Assembly: GCA_964575605.1 (NCBI GenBank)
Contig: CAZNRN010000021.1
Span: forward strand, 1-64,000
Length of the DNA stretch: 64,000 bases
From: JAPWJZ01 sp964575605
Lineage (GTDB): Bacteria > Pseudomonadota > Alphaproteobacteria > Micavibrionales > UBA2020
Reading direction: 5' to 3'
Shown: in pieces, positions 1-9,764 of the stretch
Numbering within the stretch: the first letter of the stretch is position 1
Layout of the letters: each line of letters begins with the position of its first letter
Program-made: the position numbers and the translations under genes
Notes under the pieces: generated by a model
Seen by the model: the letters and a program-made list of their open reading frames with translations, nothing else
What the model was told of the DNA's origin: nothing
Database searches by the model: none

Positions 1-785
1 TAGAGGAACGAGAGGAAAGCGAACAGCGTGCCGATATAGGTCCAGACGCGCAAGGGCAGGGTGGAGAACGACGTGATGCCGTCAATCGCGAAATTCCACA
101 GCTTCCAGTAATTCCAGGTGGTATTTCCGGCCGAGCGCGGCGTGCGCACATACGATACGCCGATAGACTTGAAGCCAACCCAGGCGAAAATGCCCTTCAT
201 GAAACGGTTGCGCTCGGGCAGGCTTTTCAGCACCTCTACCACGCGGCGGTCGAGCAGGCGGAAATCACCCACGTTCTCGGGTATTTTCAGCGCCGAGAGG
301 CGGTTGAACAGTTTATAGAACAGCGCGGCGGTCGCCTTTTTCGCGGCGCCCTCTACGCGCGAGGCGCGCACGCCGTAGACAACGTCGTAACCCTCCGCCC
401 ATTTTTCCAAAAACTGCTTGATCAGCGCAGGCGGGTCCTGCAAATCGACATCCATTGGAATGACGACATCGCCCGCCGCGGCGTCGAGCCCGGCCGACAG
501 CGCCGCTTCCTTGCCGAAATTGCGCGACAGGCTGACGCAGCGTATATCGGCGAAATCCGTGGCGCCGATTTTATCCAGGATCACCTGCACCGTATTGTCG
601 CGGCTGCCGTCGTTCACGAAAAGGATTTCGATTTTGTTGGGCAGGCCCGCAAGCTCGGCCTTCACGGCGTCAATGAACAGCGGCACCGCCAGTTCCTCGT
701 TGTAAACGGGAACGACAAGTGAAATGGTAGGATTTGGCTGGCGTTTCACCTTGAAAGACCCCCGCAAAAACGACCCGCCCATCAT
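1..785 (-). CDS. GtrB-like family 2 glycosyltransferase, 3' end cut by window edge
   Basis: Read on the minus strand this frame gives a GT-A glycosyltransferase of the GtrB/DPM1 type. It opens with a nucleotide-sugar binding strand (SLVVPVYNEE), then VNDGSRDNT, LSRNFGKEAALSAGLD and the metal-binding stretch MDVDLQDPP. The frame stays open to the window edge, where a first hydrophobic segment begins (WTYIGTLFAFLSFL), as expected before the two C-terminal membrane helices of GtrB-type enzymes. Such enzymes transfer a sugar from a nucleotide donor to undecaprenyl or dolichyl phosphate at the inner membrane; the sugar here is unknown. The first ATG is at 785. A GTG about 36 bases downstream has a G-rich stretch before it and may be the real start. 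The C-terminus is not visible. Confidence 0.85.
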   Translation of the reverse strand, partial: MMGGSFLRGSFKVKRQPNPTISLVVPVYNEELAVPLFIDAVKAELAGLPNKIEILFVNDGSRDNTVQVILDKIGATDFADIRCVSLSRNFGKEAALSAGLDAAAGDVVIPMDVDLQDPPALIKQFLEKWAEGYDVVYGVRASRVEGAAKKATAALFYKLFNRLSALKIPENVGDFRLLDRRVVEVLKSLPERNRFMKGIFAWVGFKSIGVSYVRTPRSAGNTTWNYWKLWNFAIDGITSFSTLPLRVWTYIGTLFAFLSFL

Positions 786-839
786 AGCAAATAAAAGTTA
801 ATCAGGCCTGTTTATTGGGCGGCGCATTACGGGAAGTGA

Positions 840-1556
840 TTAGCTGATGAGCAACAACCGCGGCGGACGCCCCTCGATCGTGTCGGGTGCCCGGTGGATG
901 CAGGGCGCAACGGGGCAGCCCGGATATTCCACCCCCAGCCGCCAGAGGTTGCCAAGGCCGAAGGAAAACGGCACAGCTCCCGCGCGCGGTGCGTAATGCA
1001 GGTCGTAACAGTGTTCGCGGAGATAAGCATCGAAATCATCCCCGCCGTCCTCTTTGAACGCGGCAAGCAATCGCGCCTGCGTTTCCGGCATATCGATACG
1101 GCGCAGCGCGTCTTCGTTGCGCAGGCCTTCGCTGGCAGCCTCGTTATAGCTGCATAGATATGTATCGGCCTCTACCGTCGCGCGGTCGGCGTGGAAGGAA
1201 TATACATCCGTCGGGATAATCGCGTCGCTGTCGCGGGCATAGCGCGGCACGCATTCCAAACTTGGCTGCAGCCCGAGATCCGCCATGCGTTTCAGGTCGG
1301 CCAGCATCACTTCCGCCGCCTGCCACGCTGCCGCGCTTAACTGCGGGTGCAGCGACAACAGAGCCTCTTCATCCAATGAAACAATATCTTCTTCACCCGC
1401 AAGGCAGGCCGCCACCGCGCCAAAATCGCCGTCGAGAACGCGCGGCCAGCACACGGCATTCACCACGGGGCCCAGCTGCGCGCTGACCAGCGCATCGAAA
1501 CTGTCGACCACCATGATGCGATCATAGCCGGAAGGTGGGGTGAACAAGGGATGCAT
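840..1556 (-). CDS. Conserved hypothetical protein, DUF1826-like pattern
   Basis: A 238-residue protein with no signal peptide or membrane segment. The layout of an FHAD motif, a TYLCSYNEA..EGL stretch and a C-terminal HRAP followed by RLLLIS resembles the DUF1826 family (HxD, TYxGxGT, HRSP, RLLL), but the match is from memory and not strong. The frame is open further upstream, but that extension runs through the tRNA gene, so the ATG at 1556 is chosen. An internal ATG about 14 codons in is an alternative. No good ribosome binding site is visible at either. It lies just downstream of the tRNA in the same orientation and may share its transcript. Function unknown. Confidence 0.7.
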   Translation of the reverse strand: MHPLFTPPSGYDRIMVVDSFDALVSAQLGPVVNAVCWPRVLDGDFGAVAACLAGEEDIVSLDEEALLSLHPQLSAAAWQAAEVMLADLKRMADLGLQPSLECVPRYARDSDAIIPTDVYSFHADRATVEADTYLCSYNEAASEGLRNEDALRRIDMPETQARLLAAFKEDGGDDFDAYLREHCYDLHYAPRAGAVPFSFGLGNLWRLGVEYPGCPVAPCIHRAPDTIEGRPPRLLLIS

Positions 1557-1573
1557 AGGGGTATAGGAAAAAA

Positions 1574-1648
1574 TGGTGCCGACGATGGGATTTGAACCCG
1601 CGACCTCCCGCTTACGAAGCGGATGCTCTACCACTGAGCTACGTCGGC
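1574..1648 (-). tRNA. tRNA-Thr (anticodon CGU)
   Basis: The minus strand folds as a complete tRNA. The seven-base acceptor stem GCCGACG pairs with CGTCGGC, the D arm is GCTC/GAGC, and the anticodon loop is TTCGTAA, giving anticodon CGU, which reads ACG (threonine). The T loop is TTCAAAT, the discriminator is A and the CCA end is encoded. One C-A mismatch and one G-U pair are visible in the T stem. No intron. Confidence 0.95.
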
Positions 1649-1820
1649 GCTAGGTGGGCAACATAAGGGAAATCGCCGCGGTTTTCAAGCGCGGAATTGC
1701 GGTAAAGCGCGTGCCGCCTGGAAAATTATCGTTAAAAATCAACCTATTCCCTTCCGCATCTTGCCGCGGCGGGGGGCGGCATGGCATGGTCGGGGGTCTT
1801 TTTTTGGTAAAGGTGACCAT

Positions 1821-3170
1821 ATGGCTAAGTCGCAGGCATTTTTCGCAGACAACCCGCAGATCGAGGCGCTCGAGGCCTTTATCGTCGACCTGAACGGCGT
1901 GCTCTGCGGCAAGAAAATCCCGCGCGAGAACAGCGACAAGCTGTTCAAGGACGGCCTGCGCATGCCGCGCTCCATCTTCGCCATGGATATTTTCGGGCAG
2001 GACGTGCTGCCCGCGGGGCTGGTCGCAGAAACGGGCGACAGCGACGGCGTCTGCTTCCCGGCCGAAGGCACGCTGAAATCCGTCCCCTGGCAAAAAGGTT
2101 CGGCGCAGGTGCTGATGACGATGCAGGAAAGCGACGGTTCGCCCTTCTTCGGCGACCCTCGCCATGTGCTGAAAAAGGTGCTGGATCTCTACGCCAAAAA
2201 GGGCCTGACGCCCGTGGTTGCGGCGGAAATCGAATTCTACCTTGTCGACAACAAGCCCGACGAAAAAGGCGTGCCGCAGCCGCCGCTCAACCCCCGCACC
2301 GGCAAGCGCGCGTCCTATTCCCACATGTTCAGCGTGTCGGAATTGCAGGATTACGGCGTGGTGCTGGAAGAAATCCCGCGCGTCTGCGTCGAGCAGGGCA
2401 TCCCCGCCGATACGACGATATCGGAAAACGGCCCGGGCCAGCATGAAATCAACCTCTATCACGTGGCCGATGCGCTGGCCGCCGCCGATTACGCGGTGCT
2501 GCTGAAGCGCGCGGTGCGCGGCGTGGCGCGCTTTAACGGCATGGATGCGACCTTCATGGCCAAGCCCTGGGGCGATAGGTCGGGCAACGGCATGCATGTG
2601 CATTTTTCCATCCTCGACAAGGACGGCAAGAATATTTTCGCAGGGAAAGACGCCAAGGGTTCCCCTGCGTTGCGCCATGCCGTTGGCGGCATGCTGAAAT
2701 CGATGCCGGACTGCACGGCGATTTTCGCGCCGAACTTCAATTCGTACCGCCGCTTTGCGGCCGGCAGCCATGCGCCGACCAGCATTTCATGGGGCTACGA
2801 CAACCGTTCGGCCGCCATCCGCATCCCCGAAAGCGATATCGCGAATACGCGCATCGAACATCGCGTGCCGGGGGCGGATACCAACCCCTACCTGATGCTG
2901 GCCGCGATGCTGGCAGGGGCGTATGACGGCATCGTCAATAAAATCGAGCCGATGAAGGCCTTTACGGGGAATGTGTATGAGGCCGGCGCGAAGCGCCTGC
3001 CCACCAACTGGCACGACGCGCTCGAAGCCTTCGAAAAATCGAAATTCACCGACAAATATTTCGGCAAGGCCTATAAAAAACTCTACCTCGCCTGCAAACG
3101 GCAGGAAAAAGAACAAATGGAAAGACAGGTTTCTAGCCTGGAATACGACGCTTACCTAAGGGATATCTGA
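1821..3170 (+). CDS. puuA: Glutamine synthetase family protein, gamma-glutamylputrescine synthetase-like
   Basis: 449 residues of the glutamine synthetase catalytic fold. Visible family blocks are AEIEFYLVD (glutamate/metal site), NGPGQHEINL, GMHVHFSI (ATP/metal site), the NFNSYRRF and SHAPTSISWGYDNRS ammonium/adenylate region, and RIEHRVPGADTNPYL. Length and the immediately following puuB-like oxidase point to PuuA, which ligates glutamate to putrescine using ATP in the cytoplasm, rather than to the housekeeping GlnA; the tyrosine adenylylation loop of GlnA is not apparent. The open frame extends 20 codons upstream, but the ATG at 1821 has AAAGGTG at the right distance. The next gene starts two bases after the stop, so the two are almost certainly co-transcribed. 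Substrate could be another amine. Confidence 0.85.
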   Translation: MAKSQAFFADNPQIEALEAFIVDLNGVLCGKKIPRENSDKLFKDGLRMPRSIFAMDIFGQDVLPAGLVAETGDSDGVCFPAEGTLKSVPWQKGSAQVLMTMQESDGSPFFGDPRHVLKKVLDLYAKKGLTPVVAAEIEFYLVDNKPDEKGVPQPPLNPRTGKRASYSHMFSVSELQDYGVVLEEIPRVCVEQGIPADTTISENGPGQHEINLYHVADALAAADYAVLLKRAVRGVARFNGMDATFMAKPWGDRSGNGMHVHFSILDKDGKNIFAGKDAKGSPALRHAVGGMLKSMPDCTAIFAPNFNSYRRFAAGSHAPTSISWGYDNRSAAIRIPESDIANTRIEHRVPGADTNPYLMLAAMLAGAYDGIVNKIEPMKAFTGNVYEAGAKRLPTNWHDALEAFEKSKFTDKYFGKAYKKLYLACKRQEKEQMERQVSSLEYDAYLRDI

Positions 3171-3172
3171 TC

Positions 3173-4450
3173 TTGCAAACGCATACCGCCTCTTACTACG
3201 CCGCCTCTGCCAACCCGCAGCCCGAACGCCCGCCGCTGAAAGGCGACATCACCGCCGATATCTGCGTGATTGGCGCAGGCTTTTCGGGCATTTCCACCGC
3301 GCTGCACCTCGCAGAAAAGGGGCACAAGGTTGTCGTGCTGGAAGCGGTGAAAATCGCCTTCGGCGCCTCGGGCCGCAACGGCGGGCAGATCATCAACGGC
3401 TACAGCCGCGATTACGATACCATCAAGGGGCGCTATGGCGATGTGACGGCCAAGGCCTTGCTCGACATGAGCTTCGAGGGCGGCGACATCATCCGCTCGC
3501 GCATCGAAAAATATAATATCAAGTGCGACCACAAAAAGGGCTCGTTCTTCGCGGCCTTCACCGACGCACAGATGAAATTCCTGCGCCGCAGGCAGGAAGT
3601 CTGGGCCTCGGCCGGCCATACCGAAACCGAAATATATGACGATAAAAAAGTGCGCGAGGTTTCAGATACGCCGCTTTATATCGGTGGCATGCTGGACCGC
3701 CGCGGCGGGCATATCCACCCGATGAACCTCGTGCTGGGGCAGGCGACGGCGCTGGAAAGCCTCGGCGGCACTATTTACGAACAGTCGCGCGTCACGCATA
3801 TCGACAAGGGCGCGAAGCCTGTCGCCTATACGGCCGAAGGCAAAGTCATCTGCAATACGCTTGTCATCTGCGGCAACGCCTATATCGGCAATACCGTGCC
3901 CGAGCTGCCGTCGCGCTTTATGTCGGTTTCCAGCCAGATCATCACGACCGAGGTACTGGGCAAGGAATTGACCGATAAGATGATGCCCTCCGATTTCTGC
4001 CTCGAGGATTGCAACTATCTGCTCGACTACTACCGCATCACCGGCGACAAACGCCTGCTGTTCGGCGGCGGCGTCGTTTACACGGGCGCGGAGCCAAAGG
4101 ACATCATCAACCGCCTTGTGCCGCATATGGAGAAAACTTTCCCCTATCTGAAAGGCCGGAAAATCGATTTCGCCTGGAGCGGGAATTTCGCGCTGACCCT
4201 GACGCGCATGCCGCATATCGGCCGCCTCGACCCCAACGTCTACTTCATCCACGGCGATTCCGGCCATGGCGTCACCACCTGCCACCTGCTTGGCAGGCTC
4301 ACGGCGGAGGCAATCGACCAGCAGACGGCGCGTTATGACATCTTCGCGAACATGAAAAACTACCCCTTCCCCGGCGGCCGCGCCTTCCGCGTCCCGCTCA
4401 CCATCCTGGGCGCGTGGTATTATGGCATGAAAGAGAAACTCGGGCTTTAG
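3173..4450 (+). CDS. puuB: FAD-dependent amine oxidase, gamma-glutamylputrescine oxidase-like
   Basis: 425 residues of the DAO superfamily, close to the length of E. coli PuuB. The N-terminal dinucleotide-binding motif is VIGAGFSGISTALHLA, followed by FGASGRNGGQI. The C-terminal part shows the substrate/FAD closing region, DSGHGVTTCHLLGRL. The predicted role is oxidative deamination of gamma-glutamylated putrescine to the aldehyde, with the GS-like partner upstream. The start is TTG at 3173, with AAGGG about ten bases upstream. No puuC or puuD partners are adjacent, so the pathway would have to be completed elsewhere. A second, more distant paralogue lies at 32384. Confidence 0.82.
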   Translation: MQTHTASYYAASANPQPERPPLKGDITADICVIGAGFSGISTALHLAEKGHKVVVLEAVKIAFGASGRNGGQIINGYSRDYDTIKGRYGDVTAKALLDMSFEGGDIIRSRIEKYNIKCDHKKGSFFAAFTDAQMKFLRRRQEVWASAGHTETEIYDDKKVREVSDTPLYIGGMLDRRGGHIHPMNLVLGQATALESLGGTIYEQSRVTHIDKGAKPVAYTAEGKVICNTLVICGNAYIGNTVPELPSRFMSVSSQIITTEVLGKELTDKMMPSDFCLEDCNYLLDYYRITGDKRLLFGGGVVYTGAEPKDIINRLVPHMEKTFPYLKGRKIDFAWSGNFALTLTRMPHIGRLDPNVYFIHGDSGHGVTTCHLLGRLTAEAIDQQTARYDIFANMKNYPFPGGRAFRVPLTILGAWYYGMKEKLGL

Positions 4451-4476
4451 TTCCCGTAAGACGCGAAAATAAACCT

Positions 4477-4506
4477 TTGTTAATACCGCTGCTATACCTT
4501 TAAAAT
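4477..4506 (+). promoter_or_regulatory. Candidate sigma70-type promoter for the RTX gene
   Basis: TTGTTA at 4477 and TAAAAT at 4501 are separated by 18 bases, ahead of a GAGGGGA ribosome site and the ATG at 4545. Four of six and five of six bases match consensus. The stretch is clearly AT-richer than its surroundings. Confidence 0.45.
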
Positions 4507-4544
4507 TATAGTCTGGAACGGCTGTTATTTTGAGGGGAACGAGT

Positions 4545-7500
4545 ATGGCTACTCTTGTCGGTCAAGCTGGCGTTGATGATGTTCTTACAGGCTTCGGGGG
4601 GAATACCTTCGCAGGCTTGAGCGGCAACGACGTCATGCAGGGCGGTGCCGGCAACGACCAGTTCGACTTCGACTTCGGTACACTCACCGGCGTCGCCTCG
4701 GGCGTCGACATCATGATCGGCTATGACGGCGACGACATCTACTACGTCGACGACGCGTCCGACCAGGTCGTCGAGGTTTCCGCCACGGGCGGTATCGACA
4801 CCATCACGGCGAACGTTTCCTACACCCTGTCGACCAACGTCGAGCACCTTACCCTCGATGTCGGTGCGCTGAACGGAACGGGTAACGGCCTCGATAACAC
4901 GATCCTCGGCAACTCCAGCGACAACATCCTCGACGGCGGCCAGGGCGACGATTATCTCGACGGCGGAACCGGCGGTAACGACACTTACGTTGTCACCAGC
5001 GCCGGCGATGTCATCATCGAGGTCGGCACTCCTGACACAGAAATTGACACCGTTGTCTCATCGATCGCCTTCGACCTGTCCGCGCTTGGCATGGGGCTCA
5101 TCGAAAACCTGACCCTGACAGGCAATGGCAACATCAGCGGCTTCGGTAACGAACGTTCCAACACCATGATCGGCAACAGCGGCTCGAACCTGCTGGACGC
5201 CGGCGCGACGGTCGACCCGCTTTCGCTCGCCGCAGGGTTTGCTGCGGATTACCTCGACGGCGGCGGCGGCGCGGATATCATGGTCGGCCATAACGGCGAC
5301 GACATTTACGTTGTCGATAATGCCGGAGACCAGGCTTTCGAACTGGGCGGCGAGGGCAGCGACCTTATCAAGTCCAGCATCACCATCAACATGGGGAACT
5401 ACGACTTCGTCGAAAACCTCGTGCTGACCGGCACCAAGGCCATCAACGCCACCGCGAACGCGGCGGGTAACGCCATGCAGGGCAACGTCGCGGCCAATAC
5501 CCTGACGGGCAGTGCGGTGAGCGACATCCTCGACGGCGGCGGGGGCAACGACCGCCTTGTCGGCGGCGGCGGCGACGACGTCTATATCGTCGACTCGACC
5601 GGCGATGTCGTCGTCGAACTGGCAGGCGGCGGCACCGATACGGTGACCGTTTTCGCCAACTTCACGCTGGGCGCGAACCTTGAGAACCTGACCATGGCGG
5701 GCGCCGCGGTCACCGGCACCGGCAACAACCTTTCCAACGTCCTTGTCGGCAACAACCTCGACAACACGCTGGATGGCGGCGCGAACCTCGCGGGCATCGA
5801 TACGCTCAGCGGCGGTGACGGCGACGACACCTATATCGTGCGCAACGTCGGCGATTTCGTCGACGAGATCCTGAACCAGGGCTCCGACACCGTTCGCGCG
5901 GGCTTTACCTATACGCTCACGACCTTCGTCGAAAACCTGGTGCTGACCGGCACCGCAGCAATCGACGGCACCGGCAACCTTTTCGACAACACCATCACGG
6001 GTAACACCGCGGCCAACACGCTGGACGGCGCGGCGGGCGCGGATACTCTACTGGGCGGCAGCGGCAACGACGTCTACCTTGTCGACGACGTCAACGATGT
6101 CGTGACCGAATCCGCTTCGGCGGGTACCGATACCGTGCTGTCTCAGGTATCCTTTACGCTGGGCGACAACGTCGAGAACCTGACCCTGACCGGCGCGATC
6201 GACATCGACGGCACCGGCAACGCGTCTTCCAACATCATCATCGGCAACGCGGCCAACAACACGCTGGACGGCGGCGGCGGCGCGGACAACCTGATCGGCG
6301 GCGACGGCGATGATTATTACATCGTCTCCGGCACAGGCTCGACGATTACCGAGGGTTCGGGCGGCGCGACTGGCATCGACACGGTTGAATCGAGCGTCAC
6401 GATAACGCTGAGCGGCAACATCGAAAACCTCGTCCTTACCGGCAGCGCCAATATCAACGGCACCGGCGACGCGGGCAACAACACCATCACCGGCAACATC
6501 GGTGACAATACCCTGAACGGCGCAGTGGGCGCCGATACCATGGCGGGCGGCGCGGGCGACGATACCTTCATCGTCGACAACGCGGGCGACGTGGTGAACG
6601 AAAACGTGGCGGAGGGCACCGATAGCGTGCGTTCCGACGTTGCCTATACGCTGCTGGCAGAGGTCGAGAACCTGACCCTGACCACAGCCGCCGGCGCCGC
6701 AAACGGCACCGGTAACGCCAGCGACAACGCGATTACAGGCAACGCCTCCGTGAACGTGCTGACCGGCCTTGCCGGCGACGACACGCTGGATGGCGGGGGT
6801 GGCGCGGATACCATGGTCGGCGGCCTCAACGACGACACCTATTTCGTCGATAACGCGGGCGATATCGTGACCGAAGTGGCGGGGCAGGGCACCGACACCG
6901 TCAACAGCAATCAGACCTTCGACCTCAGCACCAGCGGCGCGAACGTCGAGAACCTGACGCTGACAGGTACGCTTGCCATCAACGGCACCGGCGACGCGGG
7001 CGACAACACCATCACCGGCAACAGCGCCATCAACACGCTGGCGGGCGGCGCGGGTAACGATACCTACTTTATCGGCGCGGGCGATGTGGTCATCGACCTT
7101 GCAGGGCAGGGCACCGATACCGTCGTCACGACGGCAACAACCTCGCTCAGCGCCTTCGTCGGCAACGAGATCGAGAACCTGACGCTGGGCGGCGCCGCGG
7201 CCATCAACGGCACCGGCGACGGCAGCAACAACGTTATCACCGGCAACACGGCCAAGAACATCCTGACGGGCCTGGGCGGCGACGACACGATCGACGGCGG
7301 CGGCAGCGGCGACACCATGGTCGGCGGCCTCGGCAACGACCTTTACATCGTCGATAGCACCACCGACGTTGTGACCGAAGTGGCCGGCCAGGGCACTGAC
7401 GAAGTGCAGAGCAGCGTCACCTTCACCCTGACAGGCGACCTTGAAAACCTGACACTGACCGGCACGGGCAACGTCAGCGGCACGGGCAACGCGCTGGTGA

Positions 7501-9212
7501 ACGTGCTGAACGGCAACGCGGGCGACAACACGCTCGACGGCGGCCTCGGCGACGACTTCATGATCGGCGGCCTCGGCAACGACACTTACGTTGTGGATTC
7601 GGCGAGCGATGTGGTTATCGACGCCGGCGGCACGTCCGATACGATCCGCTCCAGCCTGACCGTAACGCTTGCGTCTTACGTCGGGATCGAAAACCTCGTA
7701 CTGACGGGTACCGGCAACATCAACGGCACGGGTACGGCCGCCAACAACACGCTGACCGGTAACGGCGGCGTCAACACGCTGACGGGCGGCCTTGGCGACG
7801 ACACCTACATCATGAACTCCAACGACGTTGCGGTGGAAGGCGTGGGCGAGGGCACGGATACGCTGATCGTCACCATTACCTCCGGCACCTTCGTCGTGCC
7901 CGCGAACTTCGAGAACATCATCCTGGTAGGCAATGGCAACATCGGCCTCACGGGCGGCGCGGGTTCGGACACGCTGACCGGCAACAATGGCAACAACACG
8001 CTCGATGGCGGCGCAGGCGCGGATTTCCTGACGGGCGGCAAGGGCCTCGACGTCTTTATCGTCGACAACTCGGGCGATACCGTGCTGGAAAACCCCGGCG
8101 AGGGCACCGATACCGTGCGCTCCAGCGTTTCCTACACCCTGTCCGCCAACGTCGAAAACCTTGTCCTGACGGGCACGGCCGATATCGACGCGACCGGCAA
8201 CGGCGGCGACAACACGCTGACAGGCAACAGCGGCAGCAACACGCTCGACGGCGGCCTTGGCACCGACAGGCTGGTCGGCGGGCTTGGCGACGACAGCTAT
8301 ATCATCGACAACAACCGCGACACCATTGTCGACACCGGCGGCCATGACACCGTCTATGCGCCCTACAGCTACACGCTGGCCGCGAACCTCGAGGACCTGG
8401 TGCTGACCGGCACCTCCGACCTCAACGGCACCGGCAACGGCGTCGCCAACGTGATTACCGGCAACGACGGCGACAACGTGCTGACGGGCCTTGGCGGCAA
8501 CGACATGCTGACGGGCGGCGACGGCGACGATTCGCTGGTCGGCGGCCTCGGCATGGACAACATGGTCGGCGGCGACGGCGACGATAACTACTTTATCGAC
8601 AACGCCGGCGATATCGTCACGGACGTGACGGGCGATGGCTCCGACCTTGCGACCATCACAGTTTCGTATGTGTTCGACCCCACGTCCGAAATCGAAATCA
8701 TCCTGATGGGCAACACCAACCCGCTGAACGTGATGGCGACAGACACCGATAACTTCATCATCGCAAACGTCGCCGCGAACCGCATTTCTGCACTGGATGG
8801 CGACGATCTCATCTTCGGCGGCGGCGGTGCTGACAGCATCGACGCGGGCGCTGGTGACGATACCATCTCGGGCGGTTCGGGCCAGGACACGATCCGCGGC
8901 GGCGCGGGCGCCGATTACTTCTTTATCGATATGACCAGCCCGGTTATTTCCGACATTATCCAGGATTTCAACGTCGTAACCGACAACGACGTGCTGGATA
9001 TCAGCGACTTCCTCTCGGCCTACGACCCGCTGACCGACGTGCTCACCGACTTCGTGCGCATCATCGACAGCGGCGCGAATTCGCTGGTGCAGGTGGATGC
9101 AAACGGCGCGACCACGCCGGGCGGCTTCGTCACCGTCGCGATCCTGCAGGGCATCACCGGCCTGACCGGCGAGGCCGCACTGGTGGCAAGCGGCAACCTG
9201 ATCGTCAGCTGA
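4545..9212 (+). CDS. Giant RTX (hemolysin-type calcium-binding repeat) protein
   Basis: About 1555 residues made almost wholly of repeats. Roughly 16 imperfect units of 80-90 residues follow one plan: a calcium-binding GGxGxDxxxGGxGDD block, then YxVDxxGDxVxE, GxDTVxSS, a beta segment ending VENLxLTG, and NGTGNxxxNxITGN. No catalytic domain is recognisable. The last ~100 residues leave the repeat pattern and resemble type I secretion C-terminal target domains (DFNVVTDNDVLDISDFL, ending GNLIVS). The protein is therefore probably exported by a type I system and folds outside on binding calcium, as an adhesin, S-layer-like or matrix protein. No ABC transporter or HlyD partner is nearby. The ATG at 4545 has GAGGGGA upstream; a TTG five codons earlier is less likely. 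Composition is acidic, Asp/Gly/Asn/Thr-rich. Confidence 0.9.
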   Translation: MATLVGQAGVDDVLTGFGGNTFAGLSGNDVMQGGAGNDQFDFDFGTLTGVASGVDIMIGYDGDDIYYVDDASDQVVEVSATGGIDTITANVSYTLSTNVEHLTLDVGALNGTGNGLDNTILGNSSDNILDGGQGDDYLDGGTGGNDTYVVTSAGDVIIEVGTPDTEIDTVVSSIAFDLSALGMGLIENLTLTGNGNISGFGNERSNTMIGNSGSNLLDAGATVDPLSLAAGFAADYLDGGGGADIMVGHNGDDIYVVDNAGDQAFELGGEGSDLIKSSITINMGNYDFVENLVLTGTKAINATANAAGNAMQGNVAANTLTGSAVSDILDGGGGNDRLVGGGGDDVYIVDSTGDVVVELAGGGTDTVTVFANFTLGANLENLTMAGAAVTGTGNNLSNVLVGNNLDNTLDGGANLAGIDTLSGGDGDDTYIVRNVGDFVDEILNQGSDTVRAGFTYTLTTFVENLVLTGTAAIDGTGNLFDNTITGNTAANTLDGAAGADTLLGGSGNDVYLVDDVNDVVTESASAGTDTVLSQVSFTLGDNVENLTLTGAIDIDGTGNASSNIIIGNAANNTLDGGGGADNLIGGDGDDYYIVSGTGSTITEGSGGATGIDTVESSVTITLSGNIENLVLTGSANINGTGDAGNNTITGNIGDNTLNGAVGADTMAGGAGDDTFIVDNAGDVVNENVAEGTDSVRSDVAYTLLAEVENLTLTTAAGAANGTGNASDNAITGNASVNVLTGLAGDDTLDGGGGADTMVGGLNDDTYFVDNAGDIVTEVAGQGTDTVNSNQTFDLSTSGANVENLTLTGTLAINGTGDAGDNTITGNSAINTLAGGAGNDTYFIGAGDVVIDLAGQGTDTVVTTATTSLSAFVGNEIENLTLGGAAAINGTGDGSNNVITGNTAKNILTGLGGDDTIDGGGSGDTMVGGLGNDLYIVDSTTDVVTEVAGQGTDEVQSSVTFTLTGDLENLTLTGTGNVSGTGNALVNVLNGNAGDNTLDGGLGDDFMIGGLGNDTYVVDSASDVVIDAGGTSDTIRSSLTVTLASYVGIENLVLTGTGNINGTGTAANNTLTGNGGVNTLTGGLGDDTYIMNSNDVAVEGVGEGTDTLIVTITSGTFVVPANFENIILVGNGNIGLTGGAGSDTLTGNNGNNTLDGGAGADFLTGGKGLDVFIVDNSGDTVLENPGEGTDTVRSSVSYTLSANVENLVLTGTADIDATGNGGDNTLTGNSGSNTLDGGLGTDRLVGGLGDDSYIIDNNRDTIVDTGGHDTVYAPYSYTLAANLEDLVLTGTSDLNGTGNGVANVITGNDGDNVLTGLGGNDMLTGGDGDDSLVGGLGMDNMVGGDGDDNYFIDNAGDIVTDVTGDGSDLATITVSYVFDPTSEIEIILMGNTNPLNVMATDTDNFIIANVAANRISALDGDDLIFGGGGADSIDAGAGDDTISGGSGQDTIRGGAGADYFFIDMTSPVISDIIQDFNVVTDNDVLDISDFLSAYDPLTDVLTDFVRIIDSGANSLVQVDANGATTPGGFVTVAILQGITGLTGEAALVASGNLIVS

Positions 9213-9228
9213 TAAGGGTTTTAAGCCT

Positions 9229-9615
9229 TTAAACTTTGGTGACGGCGACTTTCGTCATGGTCAGGCGCGTGACCTCGTCGCCGTGCTTGACGTCGCCTTT
9301 CAGCACCAGGCGGCCGTTTTCGCGGCTGGCGGAAAGCTCCGCGCGGTAGGTCAGCATCGCCTTGGTGAGATTGCCTTTATCGTCCTTGATGAACTGGTCG
9401 GCGTGGCTGGGGTCGATGGTCGATTCCATCTGTACCTTGTCGGGCCCCGCCAGTGTGAAGGAGCTCTCCCAGATAAAGCCGTTCTTGTCCTTGCGGAAGG
9501 TCAGGCCGTTCCGGATTTCGGTGAGGCCGTCGCCGTCGGGCACCGCCGCGCCGCCCTCGATCTTCTCCGAGCGGATTTCGTATTTGCCGTCCAGTTCCTC
9601 GAGCGTGATGGCCAT
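9229..9615 (-). CDS. Hypothetical small cytoplasmic protein
   Basis: 128 residues, with no signal peptide and no membrane segment. The sequence alternates polar and hydrophobic residues (YEIRSEKIEGG, LTFRKDKNGFIWESSFTL, LVLKGDVKHGDEVTRLTM), which suggests a small beta-barrel or lipocalin-like fold; that is inference. The ATG at 9615 is chosen because GGAGGAGA sits just upstream; the longer open frame has no comparable site. It ends convergent with the RTX gene and is divergent from dnaX. I do not recognise the family. Confidence 0.65.
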   Translation of the reverse strand: MAITLEELDGKYEIRSEKIEGGAAVPDGDGLTEIRNGLTFRKDKNGFIWESSFTLAGPDKVQMESTIDPSHADQFIKDDKGNLTKAMLTYRAELSASRENGRLVLKGDVKHGDEVTRLTMTKVAVTKV

Positions 9616-9764
9616 GGCTTTCTCCTCCAAGCTTTTCAGTATCTTAATATGCGCTGCCGCGGCCTTGCAAGGCAGGCCGCCCCTTTTCGTAATCACGCCG
9701 GGATTGTTTGAAACGGGGGGGTGAATCATATATTCTCTGGAATCTCAGCAAAACGGGGGCGGCG

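Noticed and set aside
1557..1634. 5' extension of the hypothetical gene at 840
   Set aside because: These codons are the tRNA-Thr gene read as protein.
6048..8345. 765-codon open frame on the minus strand inside the RTX gene
   Set aside because: It is an antisense shadow created by the repeated GC-rich codons of the RTX gene; its own sequence is a repeat with no start signals.
4600..8900. Possible CRISPR or satellite array
   Set aside because: The periodic repeats are in frame, 240-270 bases long and encode calcium-binding motifs, so they are coding RTX repeats.
9616..9764. Possible signal recognition particle RNA upstream of dnaX
   Set aside because: The gap was checked because ffs often lies near dnaX, but the conserved GGAAGCAGCC-type loop is not there.
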